Below are positions 34,394 to 44,089 of a stretch of DNA of 50,591 nt, piece by piece. Source of the stretch: Pararhodospirillum oryzae (lineage in GTDB: Bacteria > Pseudomonadota > Alphaproteobacteria > Rhodospirillales > Rhodospirillaceae); the NCBI RefSeq assembly GCF_007992075.1, contig NZ_BJZO01000026.1:1-50591 (forward strand), read 5' to 3'. Position 1 is the stretch's first letter; each line of letters begins with the position of its first letter. A program made the position numbers and the translations under genes. Under the pieces are notes generated by a model. That model was not told the origin of the DNA and did no database searches. It saw nothing but the letters and a program-made list of their open reading frames with translations.

Positions 34394-35959
34394 ATGCTGT
34401 CCTTCGGCAAGTGGAAGATGTCGCTGGTTATCCTGGCGGCGATTCTAGGCGTTGTCTTCACCATGCCCAACGCCTTGCGCGACCGGGCCGCGAGCCTGCC
34501 TGGCTGGTGGCAGCCGATCACGCTGGGCCTTGACCTGCAAGGCGGCTCATACTTGCTTTTGCAAGTGGAAATAGATGCCTTGCTCGCCGAGCAGCTGGAC
34601 GGCGTGGTCGAGAGTACCCGCGCGGCCTTGCGCGAGGAGAAAATCGCCTACCTTGATTTGCGCCGCGAGGGCCAGCAGGTCCGGGTGACCATCCCCGATG
34701 CCAGCCAGCGCGACGCCGCCTTGCGGGTGTTGCGCAAGGTGGAAACAGGGACCGATATCGAAAGCAGCGCCGAGGGCGTCTTGCGTCTGGCCTTCACGGA
34801 AAAGGCCCTGGCGGAAAAGCGCGATCAGGCGGTGGAACAGTCGATCGAGATCATCCGCCGGCGCGTGGACGAAACCGGCACGCGCGAGCCGACCATTCAG
34901 CGCCAGGGCACGGCGCGGGTGATCGTCGAGCTGCCCGGCGTTGACAATCCCGAGCACATGAAGGCCCTGATCGGCAAGACCGCCAAGCTGACCTTCCACC
35001 TGCTTGATGAAACCGTTTCGGCCGACGACATGGCCCAGGGCCGGGTGCCGCCGGGCTCGCGGGTGCTGCCCAACGCCGAGGCCGATCGTCCCGGCCAGCC
35101 CGCCCAGATGGCGGTGCGCAAGAAGGTGGAGGTGGCCGGCGATCGCCTGACCGGCGCCCAGGCCACCTTCCAGAACGGCGAACCCGTGGTCAGTTTCCGC
35201 TTCGACACCGTGGGCGGACGCAAGTTCGGTCAGGTGACCTCGGAGAACCAGGGCCATTTCCTGGCCATTGTCCTCGACAACACCGTGATCAGCGCGCCGC
35301 GCATCCGCGAGCCCATTTTGGGCGGATCGGGCGTGATCACCGGCACCTTCACCACCCAGCAGGCCCAGGACCTGGCGCTGCTGCTGCGCGCCGGTGCCTT
35401 GCCCGCGCCGCTTACCGTGCTGGAGGAACGCACGGTTGGCCCCGGCCTGGGCGCCGACAGCATCGCGGCGGGCGAGCTGGCCAGCGTGGTCGGGGGCATT
35501 GCCGTGATCGGGTTCATGATCCTGGCCTACGGTCTGTTCGGGGTGTTCGCCAACCTGGCGCTGGTGGTCAACATTTCCCTGCTGCTTTCGGCCCTGGGGA
35601 TTCTGGGTGCCACCTTGACCTTGCCCGGCATCGCGGGCATTGCCTTGACCATCGGCATGGCGGTTGACGCGAACGTGCTGATCTTCGAGCGCATCCGCGA
35701 GGAATCCCAAGCCGGCCGCTCGCTGATCAACGCCATCGACACCGGTTTTCGCAATGCCTTGTCGGCCATCTTGGACTCCAACATCACCACGGTGTTCGCG
35801 GCCGGCCTGCTGTACAGCTTTGGGTCGGGCCCCGTGCGCGGGTTCGCGGTGACCCTGGCGCTCGGCATCTTCACGTCGATGTTCACGGCCATCCTGGTCA
35901 CTCGTGCCATCATTTTTGCCTGGCTGCGGCTTGCGCGGCCGAAGACCCTTCCCCTTTGA
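34394..35959 (+). CDS. secD: Protein translocase subunit SecD
   Basis: A 521-residue RND-type protein that uses proton motive force to pull secreted proteins through SecYEG. After helix 1 (residues 8-25) the periplasmic part contains GLDLQGGSYLLLQV (D1 signature), the P1 head and GRKFGQVT; five C-terminal helices carry GIAGIALTIGMAVDANVLIFERIREE and TTVFAAGLLYSFGSGPVRGFAVTLALG. The start is ATG 34394. An 11-base gap (10 bases) separates it from secF. Confidence 0.97.
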   Translation: MLSFGKWKMSLVILAAILGVVFTMPNALRDRAASLPGWWQPITLGLDLQGGSYLLLQVEIDALLAEQLDGVVESTRAALREEKIAYLDLRREGQQVRVTIPDASQRDAALRVLRKVETGTDIESSAEGVLRLAFTEKALAEKRDQAVEQSIEIIRRRVDETGTREPTIQRQGTARVIVELPGVDNPEHMKALIGKTAKLTFHLLDETVSADDMAQGRVPPGSRVLPNAEADRPGQPAQMAVRKKVEVAGDRLTGAQATFQNGEPVVSFRFDTVGGRKFGQVTSENQGHFLAIVLDNTVISAPRIREPILGGSGVITGTFTTQQAQDLALLLRAGALPAPLTVLEERTVGPGLGADSIAAGELASVVGGIAVIGFMILAYGLFGVFANLALVVNISLLLSALGILGATLTLPGIAGIALTIGMAVDANVLIFERIREESQAGRSLINAIDTGFRNALSAILDSNITTVFAAGLLYSFGSGPVRGFAVTLALGIFTSMFTAILVTRAIIFAWLRLARPKTLPL

Positions 35960-35969
35960 GGTCACGGCC

Positions 35970-37049
35970 ATGCTGCGTCCCATTCGCCTGATTCCCGACA
36001 ATCTCAACCTTGACTTCATCTCGAAGCGTGTCTGGTTCATTTCCGCCTCGGTGATCTTCCTGACCGGCTGCCTGCTGTCGGTGGCGATCCAGGGGCTGAA
36101 CTTCGGCATCGACTTCACCGGCGGCATCCTGGTGGAAGCGCGCACGCCCGAACCCGTTGACCTGGGGGCCGTGCGCACGGCCTTGAACAACCAGGTCGCC
36201 GGCGACATCGCGCTCACCACCTATGGCACCGACGGGCGCGACCTGATGATCCGCGTCCCCGAGCAACCCGGCGGCGAGGCCGCCAACACCGAGGCGCTGT
36301 CGCGCCTGAAGGCGACCCTGGGCGAGGGCGTGGAATACCGCCGCACCGAGCTGGTGGGCCCCAAGGTGGGCGACGAACTGGTGCAGGCCGGCGCGCTGGC
36401 CATGGTGTTCGCCATCTTGTCGATTACCGCCTACATCTGGTTTCGCTTTGAATGGCAGTACGCGGTGGGGGGCGTGATCGCCCTGCTGCACGATGTCATC
36501 GCCACCGTGGGCCTGTTCTCGATTTTCCAGATCCAGTTCGATCTGACCAGCGTGGCGGCGATCATGACCGTGGCCGGCTACTCCATCAACGACACGGTCG
36601 TGATCTTCGACCGCGTGCGCGAGGAGTTGCGCCGCTACAAGAAAATGGAGATGGGCGAGGTTCTGAATCTCGCCATCAACCGCACCATGTCGCGCACCGT
36701 GCTGACCGGGGGCACCACCTTGCTGGCCCTGATCTGCCTGTTCGCCCTGGGCGGCGACGTGCTGCGGGGCTTCAGTCTGGCGATCGCCTGGGGCATCGTG
36801 GTGGGCACGTACTCGTCGATCTACGTGGCGGTGCCGGCGCTGATCTACTTCCGCTTCGATCGCAGCGGCGAGGGTGACGCCCCGCCCGCGCCGTCGTCCA
36901 GCGAACCCGGCAAGGCCGAGGCCGAAACCGGCGCCAGCCTGGCCGCCCGCGCCGCCGCCGCCGAGGCCGCGTTGCTGGAGCAAGGCGACGGGCCGCGCAA
37001 GCCCGGCGTGGTCACCGGCAAGGCCCGGTCGCGCGACGCACGGCGCTAG
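35970..37049 (+). CDS. secF: Protein translocase subunit SecF
   Basis: A 359-residue partner of SecD: helix 1 (23-43), LNFGIDFTGGILVEAR, a periplasmic domain, and five C-terminal helices with VAAIMTVAGYSINDTVVIFDRVREE and NRTMSRTVLTGGTTLLALICLFALGG. The C-terminal ~55 residues after the last helix form an Ala/Glu/Pro-rich cytoplasmic tail (GEGDAPPAPSSSEPG onward), longer than in E. coli. It is four bases from the next gene. Confidence 0.97.
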   Translation: MLRPIRLIPDNLNLDFISKRVWFISASVIFLTGCLLSVAIQGLNFGIDFTGGILVEARTPEPVDLGAVRTALNNQVAGDIALTTYGTDGRDLMIRVPEQPGGEAANTEALSRLKATLGEGVEYRRTELVGPKVGDELVQAGALAMVFAILSITAYIWFRFEWQYAVGGVIALLHDVIATVGLFSIFQIQFDLTSVAAIMTVAGYSINDTVVIFDRVREELRRYKKMEMGEVLNLAINRTMSRTVLTGGTTLLALICLFALGGDVLRGFSLAIAWGIVVGTYSSIYVAVPALIYFRFDRSGEGDAPPAPSSSEPGKAEAETGASLAARAAAAEAALLEQGDGPRKPGVVTGKARSRDARR

Positions 37050-37053
37050 GGCC

Positions 37054-37428
37054 ATGGATCTCACCTTGCAGGCGGCGCCCGGCCGTCAGGTGGTCCAGGC
37101 CTATGGGGAGGGCGGCTTTCGGGTCAGTGGCGTGGCCTGGACCGGCTCGCTGCTGGTCTTTCCCGGCGAAACCCTGGCGTGGCCGGGAACGACCCCGACC
37201 ACCTTGGACGAGGCCGCCCTGGCCCAGGTGCGGGAGCGGGCCTCGCACCTGGACCTGCTGCTTGTTGGCACCGGTCCGAGCCTGGTTTTTCCGCCGGCAT
37301 CCGTGCGCGCGGCCCTGAAGGACATGGGGCTGGCGATGGAAACCATGGACACCGGCGCCGCCTGCCGGACCTACAACGTGCTGATCCACGAGGATCGCCG
37401 CGTCGCGGCCGCGCTTGTCGCGGTGTAG
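37054..37428 (+). CDS. Mth938-like domain protein (DUF498)
   Basis: A 124-residue protein of the Mth938/NDUFAF3 family: GGFRVSGVAWTGSLLVFPG, LDLLLVGTGPSLVFPP and MDTGAACRTYNVLIHEDRRVAAALVAV. Mitochondrial relatives assist complex I assembly; the bacterial role is not proven. It starts four bases after secF, a conserved alphaproteobacterial arrangement, and is convergent with cobF. Confidence 0.92.
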   Translation: MDLTLQAAPGRQVVQAYGEGGFRVSGVAWTGSLLVFPGETLAWPGTTPTTLDEAALAQVRERASHLDLLLVGTGPSLVFPPASVRAALKDMGLAMETMDTGAACRTYNVLIHEDRRVAAALVAV

Positions 37429-37509
37429 TCCCGGGACGACACAAGGGGAGGCGGGGCGAGACCCGCGCTTCCCCGTCGTTCAGGCCCGGCCCGGCCCGGG
37501 CCGTGGAAG

Positions 37510-38277
37510 TCAGGGCTCGGTGCGCGGCTTGCGCACGATATAGGTATCCATGATCCAGCCGTGCCGGGCGCGGCCCGCCTCGATCTCGGCGTCGATGACC
37601 GGCGCCACCTCGGCGACAGGGCCGGCGACCAGCCGTTCGTCGGGCGTGCCCAGGTAGGCGCCCCAATAGACATCGTGCCCCGTTTCGGCGAAGCGGTGGT
37701 ACGCCGCGCGCGAATCCAGCATCACCACCGCGTTGGTCACGCTCTCCGCCGCCACGTCTTCGAGCAGGCGGCCGGTGGTGATGGTGATGGTTTCGGCGAT
37801 GCGGTTGAGCCCGATGCGGTGGCGCGCGGTCAGGGCCTGCACGCTGGTGATGCCCGGAATCACCGTGAACTCAAAATCCAGGGTATCGCGGGCCTTGAGC
37901 AGCACCAGGGATTCGATCATGCCGTCGTACAGCGACGGATCGCCCCAGACCAGGAAGGCGCCGGTCTGGCCGTCTTCCAGCTCGGTGTCGATCAGGCGCC
38001 CGATGACATCAATGCGTTCATCGCGCCACGCCACCACGCCGCCGGCGTAATGGGGGTCTTCGCGGTTGCGCCGCGGGCTGGGGGCGGTGACCACCCGGTG
38101 GGGGTGGGAGACGTGGCGCTCCAGGATCTCGCGGCGCACCGCCAGCAGCTCGTCCTTTCCCCGGCCGGCCTTCTCCAGCATGAAAAAGACATCGACCGTG
38201 TTCATGGTCTTGACGGCTTCCAGGGTGACCTGGTCCGGGTTGCCGGGACCAATGCCAATCAGGTGGATGGTTTTCAT
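37510..38277 (-). CDS. cobF: Precorrin-6A synthase (deacetylating)
   Basis: A 255-residue SAM-dependent methyltransferase of the tetrapyrrole methylase fold that methylates C1 of precorrin-5 and releases acetate, a step of the oxygen-dependent cobalamin route. The N-terminal GIGPGNPDQVTLEA loop, FLVWGDPSLYDGM and VIPGITSVQALTARH are diagnostic. The start MKTIHLIGIG is chosen over an ATG 13 codons upstream. It is last of the minus-strand run rrf2-cobL-cobQ-cobF. Confidence 0.94.
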   Translation of the reverse strand: MKTIHLIGIGPGNPDQVTLEAVKTMNTVDVFFMLEKAGRGKDELLAVRREILERHVSHPHRVVTAPSPRRNREDPHYAGGVVAWRDERIDVIGRLIDTELEDGQTGAFLVWGDPSLYDGMIESLVLLKARDTLDFEFTVIPGITSVQALTARHRIGLNRIAETITITTGRLLEDVAAESVTNAVVMLDSRAAYHRFAETGHDVYWGAYLGTPDERLVAGPVAEVAPVIDAEIEAGRARHGWIMDTYIVRKPRTEP

Positions 38278-38387
38278 GGGCAAGGCGCCTTGAAAGGGGC
38301 CCTGAAGGGCGAGCACGCGCCTTGAAGGGGCCGGGAACGGAAGAACGATAAAGGGGGCGGGGCGCCGGGCCCCGCCGCGAGCGGGGG

Positions 38388-39950
38388 TTATCGCGCGAGC
38401 GCCAGTAGGGCGTCCAGGTCCAGGTGGGCCTCGATGTGATCGGCCAGCGCGTCGAGCGTGGTTTCCACCCGGTGCTCGTAATCCAGGGCGGAGGCGCGCG
38501 CGCCGACCTCGTTCAGCCAGTGGGCGCGGAAGGCGTCGGCCCCGAACAGGCCGTGGACATAGGCGCCCATCACCCGACCGTCGGCCGAGCGGGCCCCCTC
38601 GTCGCGCACGCGGCCCTGGCCGTCGTCGAGGCAGAGCCAGGGACGCGCCAGACCCGGGCCCTGGGTGCGGCCCATGTGCATTTCATAGCCCGTGACCCGG
38701 CATCCGCTCAGGCGGTCGGTCACGTCCATGTCGATCAGGGTTTTCTCGCGTCCGATGGTGGTTTCAACGTCGAGAAGGCCCAGGCCCTCGGTTTCGCCCG
38801 GCGGGCCCTCGATGCCATCGGGATCGCGCAGCACCCGGCCCAGCATCTGGAAGCCGGCGCACAAGCCCACCACCCGGCCGCCCCGGCGCACGTGGGCGTG
38901 GATGTCGATGTCCCAGCCGTTTTCGCGCAGCACGGCCAGATCGGTGCGCGTGGCCTTCGAGCCCGGCAGGATGACCACGTCGGTATCGGCGGCGATGGGC
39001 TGGCCGGGCTGCACCCAGCGCAGTTCGACGCCCGCTTCCGCCGACAGGGGATCCAGGTCATCGAAGTTGGCCACGCGCAGCAGGCGGGGCACCGAAATGA
39101 CCAGGCCGCGCCCGCCGCCCTCGGCCGGGCGTTCCAGGGCCAGCGAATCCTCGGCCGGCAGGGTCTCGGCCGCGTTGAACCAGCGCAGCATGCCCAGGCA
39201 CGGCCAGCCGGTATGCTCGGTGATGGTGGTGCAGGCCGGTTCGAAGATCGACCAGTCGCCCCGGAACTTGTTGATCAGATAGCCCACCACGCGGTCGCGG
39301 TCGGGCTGGCTGAGCAGGGCGTGGCTGCCCACGATCGCGGCCATGGTGCCGCCCCGGTCGATGTCGGACAGCAAGACCACCGGCAGGTCGGCCGATTCGG
39401 CCAGGCGCATGTTGGTGATGTCGGTGCTGCGCAAATAGACCTCGGCGCCGCTGCCCGCGCCTTCGACCAGAACCAGGTCGGCCTCGGTGGTCAGGCGGTG
39501 GAAGCTGTCGAGCACGGCGGGCATCAAGGAGCGGCGCATCAGGTGATAATCGCGGGCCGGGCAACTACCCAGGACCTGGCCGCGCAACACGACCTGCGAG
39601 CCGACCTCGGTTTGCGGTTTCAGCAAAACCGGGTTCATGTGGATGGAGGGGAGAACGCCGCAGGCACGCGCCTGCAAGGCCTGGGCACGGCCGATCTCGC
39701 CCTTGGGCACCGTGCCATCGGGGCCCGGGGGCGCGTCGCTGTCGAGGGCGATGGCGGCGTTGTTGCTCATGTTCTGCGCCTTGAAGGGGCGCACGACCAG
39801 GCCGCGACGGGTGTAGGCCCGGCACAGACCGGCCACCACCATGCTTTTGCCCACGTCGGAACTGGTGCCCTGGATCATCAAGGCGCGGGCCCGGCGCGGG
39901 CCGGCGGCGGGAAGCCGGGGCAGGTCAAGGGGAAGGGGCGGGACGGACAT
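38388..39950 (-). CDS. cobQ: Cobyric acid synthase, copy 1 (canonical)
   Basis: A 520-residue glutamine-dependent amidotransferase adding four amide groups to adenosylcobyrinate a,c-diamide. The N-terminal synthetase part has the P-loop-like QGTSSDVGKS (27-36), [32 protein letters not shown] and NKFRGD (227-232). The C-terminal triad-type GATase has nucleophile C364 in GLCAGFQMLG and a His in YVHGLFG. Start ATG 39950 gives the normal length. It lies 47 bases after cobL and 110 bases before cobF; a second paralogue lies at 44086-45585. Confidence 0.96.
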   Translation of the reverse strand: MSVPPLPLDLPRLPAAGPRRARALMIQGTSSDVGKSMVVAGLCRAYTRRGLVVRPFKAQNMSNNAAIALDSDAPPGPDGTVPKGEIGRAQALQARACGVLPSIHMNPVLLKPQTEVGSQVVLRGQVLGSCPARDYHLMRRSLMPAVLDSFHRLTTEADLVLVEGAGSGAEVYLRSTDITNMRLAESADLPVVLLSDIDRGGTMAAIVGSHALLSQPDRDRVVGYLINKFRGDWSIFEPACTTITEHTGWPCLGMLRWFNAAETLPAEDSLALERPAEGGGRGLVISVPRLLRVANFDDLDPLSAEAGVELRWVQPGQPIAADTDVVILPGSKATRTDLAVLRENGWDIDIHAHVRRGGRVVGLCAGFQMLGRVLRDPDGIEGPPGETEGLGLLDVETTIGREKTLIDMDVTDRLSGCRVTGYEMHMGRTQGPGLARPWLCLDDGQGRVRDEGARSADGRVMGAYVHGLFGADAFRAHWLNEVGARASALDYEHRVETTLDALADHIEAHLDLDALLALAR

Positions 39951-39997
39951 CGAGGGAACTTTCCAAGGGAAGCGGGCGGCCCGCGCGGGCCATGGGA

Positions 39998-41221
39998 TCA
40001 GGGTTTGGTGGCGGCAAAAAGTGTCACGGGCATGGCCGTGCGCCAGCCCAGGAACCCGCCCAGGGGCGCCGCGTGCGCCACCGACAGGCGGGTCAGGCTG
40101 CCCCCGACCCGGGCGTGGAGATCGACCAGGAGCGCCTCGGTCTGCAAGGTCACGGCGTTGGCCACCAGCCGGCCGCCGGGGCGCAGGGCCTGCCAGCAGG
40201 TTTCGAACACGCCGTCCCCGGTCAGGCCGCCACCGATGAATACCGCGTCGGGCGGGGCGAGGCCGGCCAGGGCCGTGGGCGCGCGGCCTTCCACGATCTC
40301 CAGGCCCGGCACGCCCAGGGCCTCGCGGTTGATCGCGATGTGGGCGCGGCGGTCGGCCCGGTCCTCGATGGCGACGGCGCGGCAGGTGGGATGCGCGCGC
40401 ATCCATTCCACGGCGATCGAGCCGCAGCCGGCCCCCACGTCCCACAGCCGTTCGCGCGGGCGCGGGCCCAGAAGGCCCAGGGTGACGGCGCGCACCGCCT
40501 GCTTGGTGATCTGGCCATCGTGGTGGAAAGCCCCGTCGGGCAGGCCGGCGAGGGTGGACCAGCCGGGACCGGCCACACGCCCGGGGCCGCTGTCGGGGGT
40601 GACTTCGACCGCAACCAGGTTGAGGTCGGCGCCGGGCGCATGGGCCCAGCCGGCGGCGGGGCCGCTCAAACAGCGCTCGCGCGGGCCGCCCAGGTGCTCC
40701 AAAACATGTAGGGTGCTGGACCCGAAGCCCCGCTCGGCGAGCAAGGCGGCCAGACGGGCGGGCGTGGTGGCGTTTTCGCTGAGCACCATCAGGCGCGCCC
40801 CCGCCACCAGATGGGGCTGGACCAGGGCGAGCGGACGGCCGTGCACGGTGACGGGCACCACGTCTTGCAGGGCCCAGCCCAGGCGGGCGGCGGCCAGGGA
40901 AAGGGAGGAGGGAGCGGGGAAGACGCGCATTTCGTCGGCGGCGAGCAACCGGCCCAGGGTGGCGCCCACGCCATAGTACATGGGATCGCCGCTGGCCAGC
41001 AGGCACACCTTTTGCCCGCGCCGTTCCACGACCCGGGCCAGGGCCTCGGTGAAGGGGGTGGTCCAGGCCTCGCGGGTCTGGCCCGCCCGGGGGGGCACCA
41101 GGGCCAGATGGCGCTCGCCGCCGATCAGCACCTCGGCGTCGTCCACCGCCGCGCGGGCGGCCTCGCCCAACCCGGCCAGCCCGTCCTCGCCAATGCCCAC
41201 CACCGTCAACCATGCCGCCAT
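39998..41221 (-). CDS. cobL: Precorrin-6Y C5,15-methyltransferase (decarboxylating)
   Basis: A 407-residue fusion of CbiE (1-200, tetrapyrrole methylase fold with [17 protein letters not shown] and [12 protein letters not shown]) and CbiT (about 230-400, class I methyltransferase with [17 protein letters not shown] and [14 protein letters not shown]). It methylates C5 and C15 and removes the acetate carboxyl at C12, giving precorrin-8. Fusion as CobL is typical of the aerobic pathway. About 100 bases separate it from the upstream rrf2 gene, probably the same operon. Confidence 0.96.
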   Translation of the reverse strand: MAAWLTVVGIGEDGLAGLGEAARAAVDDAEVLIGGERHLALVPPRAGQTREAWTTPFTEALARVVERRGQKVCLLASGDPMYYGVGATLGRLLAADEMRVFPAPSSLSLAAARLGWALQDVVPVTVHGRPLALVQPHLVAGARLMVLSENATTPARLAALLAERGFGSSTLHVLEHLGGPRERCLSGPAAGWAHAPGADLNLVAVEVTPDSGPGRVAGPGWSTLAGLPDGAFHHDGQITKQAVRAVTLGLLGPRPRERLWDVGAGCGSIAVEWMRAHPTCRAVAIEDRADRRAHIAINREALGVPGLEIVEGRAPTALAGLAPPDAVFIGGGLTGDGVFETCWQALRPGGRLVANAVTLQTEALLVDLHARVGGSLTRLSVAHAAPLGGFLGWRTAMPVTLFAATKP

Positions 41222-41322
41222 GCGCGTCGTCCCGGCTTTTAAGTCAGTTTCCTTGCGCCGGGGTCATACGGCACCCCCCCGCCCAGGGCAAGGGGGCTGG
41301 CGGACAGAGGCAGGGGCTTTCA

Positions 41323-41769
41323 TCAGATGAAGTACATCAGGTCCGGCGGGCCGCCCCGGCGGGCCAGAAGGCCGGTGAGGGTGCAGGAATCCAGGATGTC
41401 GGCCATGGCGTCGCGCACTTCCAGCATCAAGGTGCGGATGGCGCAGGCCTGCACGTCGCCACAGTCGTCGCACGGCCGAAAGGCGGTGCGGCTGGCGCAG
41501 GGGATGGGGGCCAGCGGGCCGTCGAGGACGCGGATCACGCCGCCGATGTAAATTTCATCGGGGGAGCGGGCCAGGAAGTAGCCGCCACCGCGCCCCTTCT
41601 TGCTGCCCACCAGGCCGGCGTTGCGCAGTTCCAGCAAGATGGCATCCAGGAATTTCTTGGAAATGCCTTCGTGCTCGGCGATCTCGGCGATCAGGACCGG
41701 GCCCTGGTCGGCGGTGTCGGCCAGGTACATCAGGGCCTTGAGGCCGTATTTTGCTTTGTTGCTGAGCAT
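41323..41769 (-). CDS. Rrf2-family transcriptional regulator with a Cys cluster
   Basis: A 148-residue winged-helix regulator (YGLKALMYLAD, ISKKFLDAILLELRNAGLVGSKKGRGGGYFLAR). Its effector region carries C91, C100, C103 and C109 (spacing x8, x2, x5), where IscR/RirA-type proteins bind an iron-sulfur cluster, so iron, Fe-S or redox sensing is likely. It precedes cobL in the same direction and may control the cob genes. A TTGACA box lies on the minus strand at 41822-41827 with only a weak -10 (CAAGAA) 17 bases on. Confidence 0.92.
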   Translation of the reverse strand: MLSNKAKYGLKALMYLADTADQGPVLIAEIAEHEGISKKFLDAILLELRNAGLVGSKKGRGGGYFLARSPDEIYIGGVIRVLDGPLAPIPCASRTAFRPCDDCGDVQACAIRTLMLEVRDAMADILDSCTLTGLLARRGGPPDLMYFI

Positions 41770-41893
41770 GATCCGTCTTCGGGCGGCGGTGGGGCTTTTT
41801 CTTGGCCGTCCATGAAGGTTATGTCAATGGGTTAAATAGACAAAAGCCCGTGCCTTCCCTGGCCGCCCGGATGTGTGCGCGTGCGGGGGTGGC

Positions 41894-42835
41894 TTAGGGG
41901 TCATCGTGGCAGCCGGGCTTGCGCCGGGGGGGAGGGCCCGGGGGCACGAGGCCCTGTTCCTCGCGCCGGATGGCTTCCAGGCCTTGGCGGAAGGTCGGGT
42001 AGAGCAGGCGCAGCCGCAGGTCATCCCACAGGCGTTCGTTCTGAACCCGGCGGTGATCGGCCCAGAAGCTGAGCGCCATGGGGCTGAGGGTGGGGGCCAC
42101 GCGCTCGAAGGGTTCGTTGGGGAAGGGGGGGCGGCCCATCAGGGCGCAGGCGTAATCCAGAACCTCGGCCGGTTCGGCGGGCTCGTCGTCGCACAGGTTG
42201 TAGATCGCGCCGGGGTCGGGATCGTGCATGCTGGCCGCGACCACCAGGCCGATGTCGTCCACGTGAATGCGCGAAAACACGTGCCCCGGCCGCCCGATGC
42301 GCCGGGCCGTGCCCGCGCGGATCTGGTCGAACACGCTGCGCCCGGGGCCATAGATGCCGCCCAGGCGCAGCACGTGCACGGGGGCGTCGTGGTCGCGCCA
42401 CAGGCCGAACCAGGCCTCCTCGGCCGCCACGCGCCAGCGGGTGCGTTCCTGGGTCGGGCGCACGGGGGTGCCTTCGTCCACCCAGCCGCCACCGCTGTCG
42501 CCATAAACGCCGGTGGTCGAAAAGTAGCCAATCCAGGAAAGCGGCGCGGTGGCCAGGTCGTGGTCATGCTGGCGCAAGACCGGGTCGCCGTCGGCGTCGG
42601 GCGGGATCGAGGAAAGCACGTGGGTCACGCCCGCGAACGCGGCCGGGTCCAGGGGAGTCACGCCGTCGAAGGGGACCATGGCAAGGCCCGGGATCGCGTC
42701 TTGCAGTGCTTCGCAGCGGCTGGGGGTGCGCGCGGTGCCCAGAACCCGCCATCCGTCGCGCAGCAGTCCGCGCGCGAGGCGGGTGGCGGCGTAGCCCAGC
42801 CCGAAGCACAACAAATACCCTGGCGTGTCGGCCAT
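41894..42835 (-). CDS. NAD(P)-dependent SDR-type oxidoreductase/epimerase
   Basis: A 313-residue Rossmann protein of the extended SDR, YeeZ-like group. The dinucleotide loop is CFGLGYAATRLARGL (G-x-G-x-x-A), Thr/Ser-Tyr chemistry is suggested by YFSTTGVYGD, and LRLGGIYGPGRS and IHVDDI are usual for the family. The substrate is unknown. The Pro/Arg-rich C-terminal tail ends at the stop. The start is at MADTPGYLLCFG; a longer frame upstream is a shadow of the SYLF gene, from which it diverges. Confidence 0.88.
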   Translation of the reverse strand: MADTPGYLLCFGLGYAATRLARGLLRDGWRVLGTARTPSRCEALQDAIPGLAMVPFDGVTPLDPAAFAGVTHVLSSIPPDADGDPVLRQHDHDLATAPLSWIGYFSTTGVYGDSGGGWVDEGTPVRPTQERTRWRVAAEEAWFGLWRDHDAPVHVLRLGGIYGPGRSVFDQIRAGTARRIGRPGHVFSRIHVDDIGLVVAASMHDPDPGAIYNLCDDEPAEPAEVLDYACALMGRPPFPNEPFERVAPTLSPMALSFWADHRRVQNERLWDDLRLRLLYPTFRQGLEAIRREEQGLVPPGPPPRRKPGCHDDP

Positions 42836-42979
42836 GATGAGGCTCTCCCTTCCCCGTTTCGCGCCCGTGCCGGATACAAGTCTCCGCTTTCCGGCGCGCT
42901 TGTCCTTGCATCCGCGGATCCTTCGGGCAACTCTAGGCAGATGGACCGCCGACGACAAGACAGCCAGAGGCCCTTTTCC

Positions 42980-44089
42980 ATGTTCTTCTTTCGCCTTCTT
43001 GCCGTGGGAGCGCCGCGCTTTTCCCATCGCCTGCCGGCCTTTTCCCGTGCCCCCGGCCGGTTGGGAACGGGCGCCGTGCTGCTGATGGGCGCGCTGGCCA
43101 CGCCCGGGTGGGCACAGCAAGGCAGCGGCCCCATTTCGCTCACCGCGCCGCCCGCGGAGTCCAGCCCCGCCTATGGCGCCGAGTTCGGTCCCGGGGGCGG
43201 GGCTTCCTCCCCGGGGCAGCCGGTGCCCCTGGTGCCGTCCGGGGGGGAGGCGGGCGGCTCGTCCGTCTCGCCGCCTTCGTTCTCCTCGTCCGCCACCTCG
43301 GGGGCGTCGCCCCTGGGCAGCGACCTGCCCGATCGCGAGGTGGGACGCGCGCCCGGCACGCCGCCTGCCTCCTATCCGCCCGCCATCGCGTCGGAGCCGG
43401 TGGCGTCGTCCCCCGGGGCGGCCGGAAGCGTCGGCCCGTCGGTCTCGGCCGGAGCCGGGGCGGTGCCCGTGTCCGAAGCCGCCGCCGAGGCCCGCGCCCT
43501 GATGGGAGCGGCCGAGGCAACGTTCGTGCGCCTGACCGCCGACACCGGGTTCGGGCCGACCGTGCGCGACCTGATGACCCGGGCGCGCGGCGTGCTGATC
43601 GTTCCCGACTTCTACAAGGCCGGTTTTTTCCTGGCGGCAGCCTACGGCAACGGGGTTCTGATGGCCCGGGGGCCGGATGGCCGATGGTCCGATCCCGCGT
43701 TTTATCGCCTGACCGCCGGGTCGCTGGGCTTCCAGGTGGGTTTGCAAAACAACGAGGTGGTGATGGTGATCATGACCGAGGCCGGCTTGCGCGCCGTCAT
43801 GGAGGATCACTTCAAGGGGGGCGCCACCATCAGCGCCACGTTTTTCCTGGTCGGGGGCGGCGCCGATGCCTCGACCACCACCGATATTGGCCAGGACATT
43901 TACGCCTATTCCCATTCGGTGGGCCTGTTCGGGGGCGCCGGGCTGGAGGGCACGGCCATCCAGCCGCGCACCGCGTGGAACGAGGCGGTCTATGGCGGGG
44001 GCGTCACGCCCGACGCCATCTTGATCCAGAGGGTCGCGCACACCGACTTGGCCCAGGGACTGCACCGCGCCCTTGCCGGCGTCCGATGA
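42980..44089 (+). CDS. Secreted SYLF-domain (DUF500/Ysc84) protein
   Basis: A 369-residue protein. An N-terminal signal sequence is likely (hydrophobic [17 protein letters not shown], cleavage near residue 46). A Ser/Pro/Gly-rich, apparently disordered linker of about 120 residues follows, then the C-terminal SYLF domain (about 180-365: [54 protein letters not shown]). SYLF domains bind phosphoinositides in eukaryotes; in bacteria they are envelope proteins of unknown role. ATG 42941 would add 13 residues. The stop overlaps the second cobQ start (ATGA). Confidence 0.88.
   Translation: MFFFRLLAVGAPRFSHRLPAFSRAPGRLGTGAVLLMGALATPGWAQQGSGPISLTAPPAESSPAYGAEFGPGGGASSPGQPVPLVPSGGEAGGSSVSPPSFSSSATSGASPLGSDLPDREVGRAPGTPPASYPPAIASEPVASSPGAAGSVGPSVSAGAGAVPVSEAAAEARALMGAAEATFVRLTADTGFGPTVRDLMTRARGVLIVPDFYKAGFFLAAAYGNGVLMARGPDGRWSDPAFYRLTAGSLGFQVGLQNNEVVMVIMTEAGLRAVMEDHFKGGATISATFFLVGGGADASTTTDIGQDIYAYSHSVGLFGGAGLEGTAIQPRTAWNEAVYGGGVTPDAILIQRVAHTDLAQGLHRALAGVR

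Noticed and set aside
38424-40976. Long plus-strand frame (850 codons) opposite cobQ and cobL
   Set aside because: It is a GC-driven shadow of two certain genes.
41222-41322. Cobalamin riboswitch before cobL
   Set aside because: The spacer is only about 100 bases and shows no B12-box-like sequence.
41894-44065. A 723-codon minus-strand protein
   Set aside because: Only the part starting at 42835 is the SDR gene; the upstream section is antisense to the SYLF gene and has no similarity.
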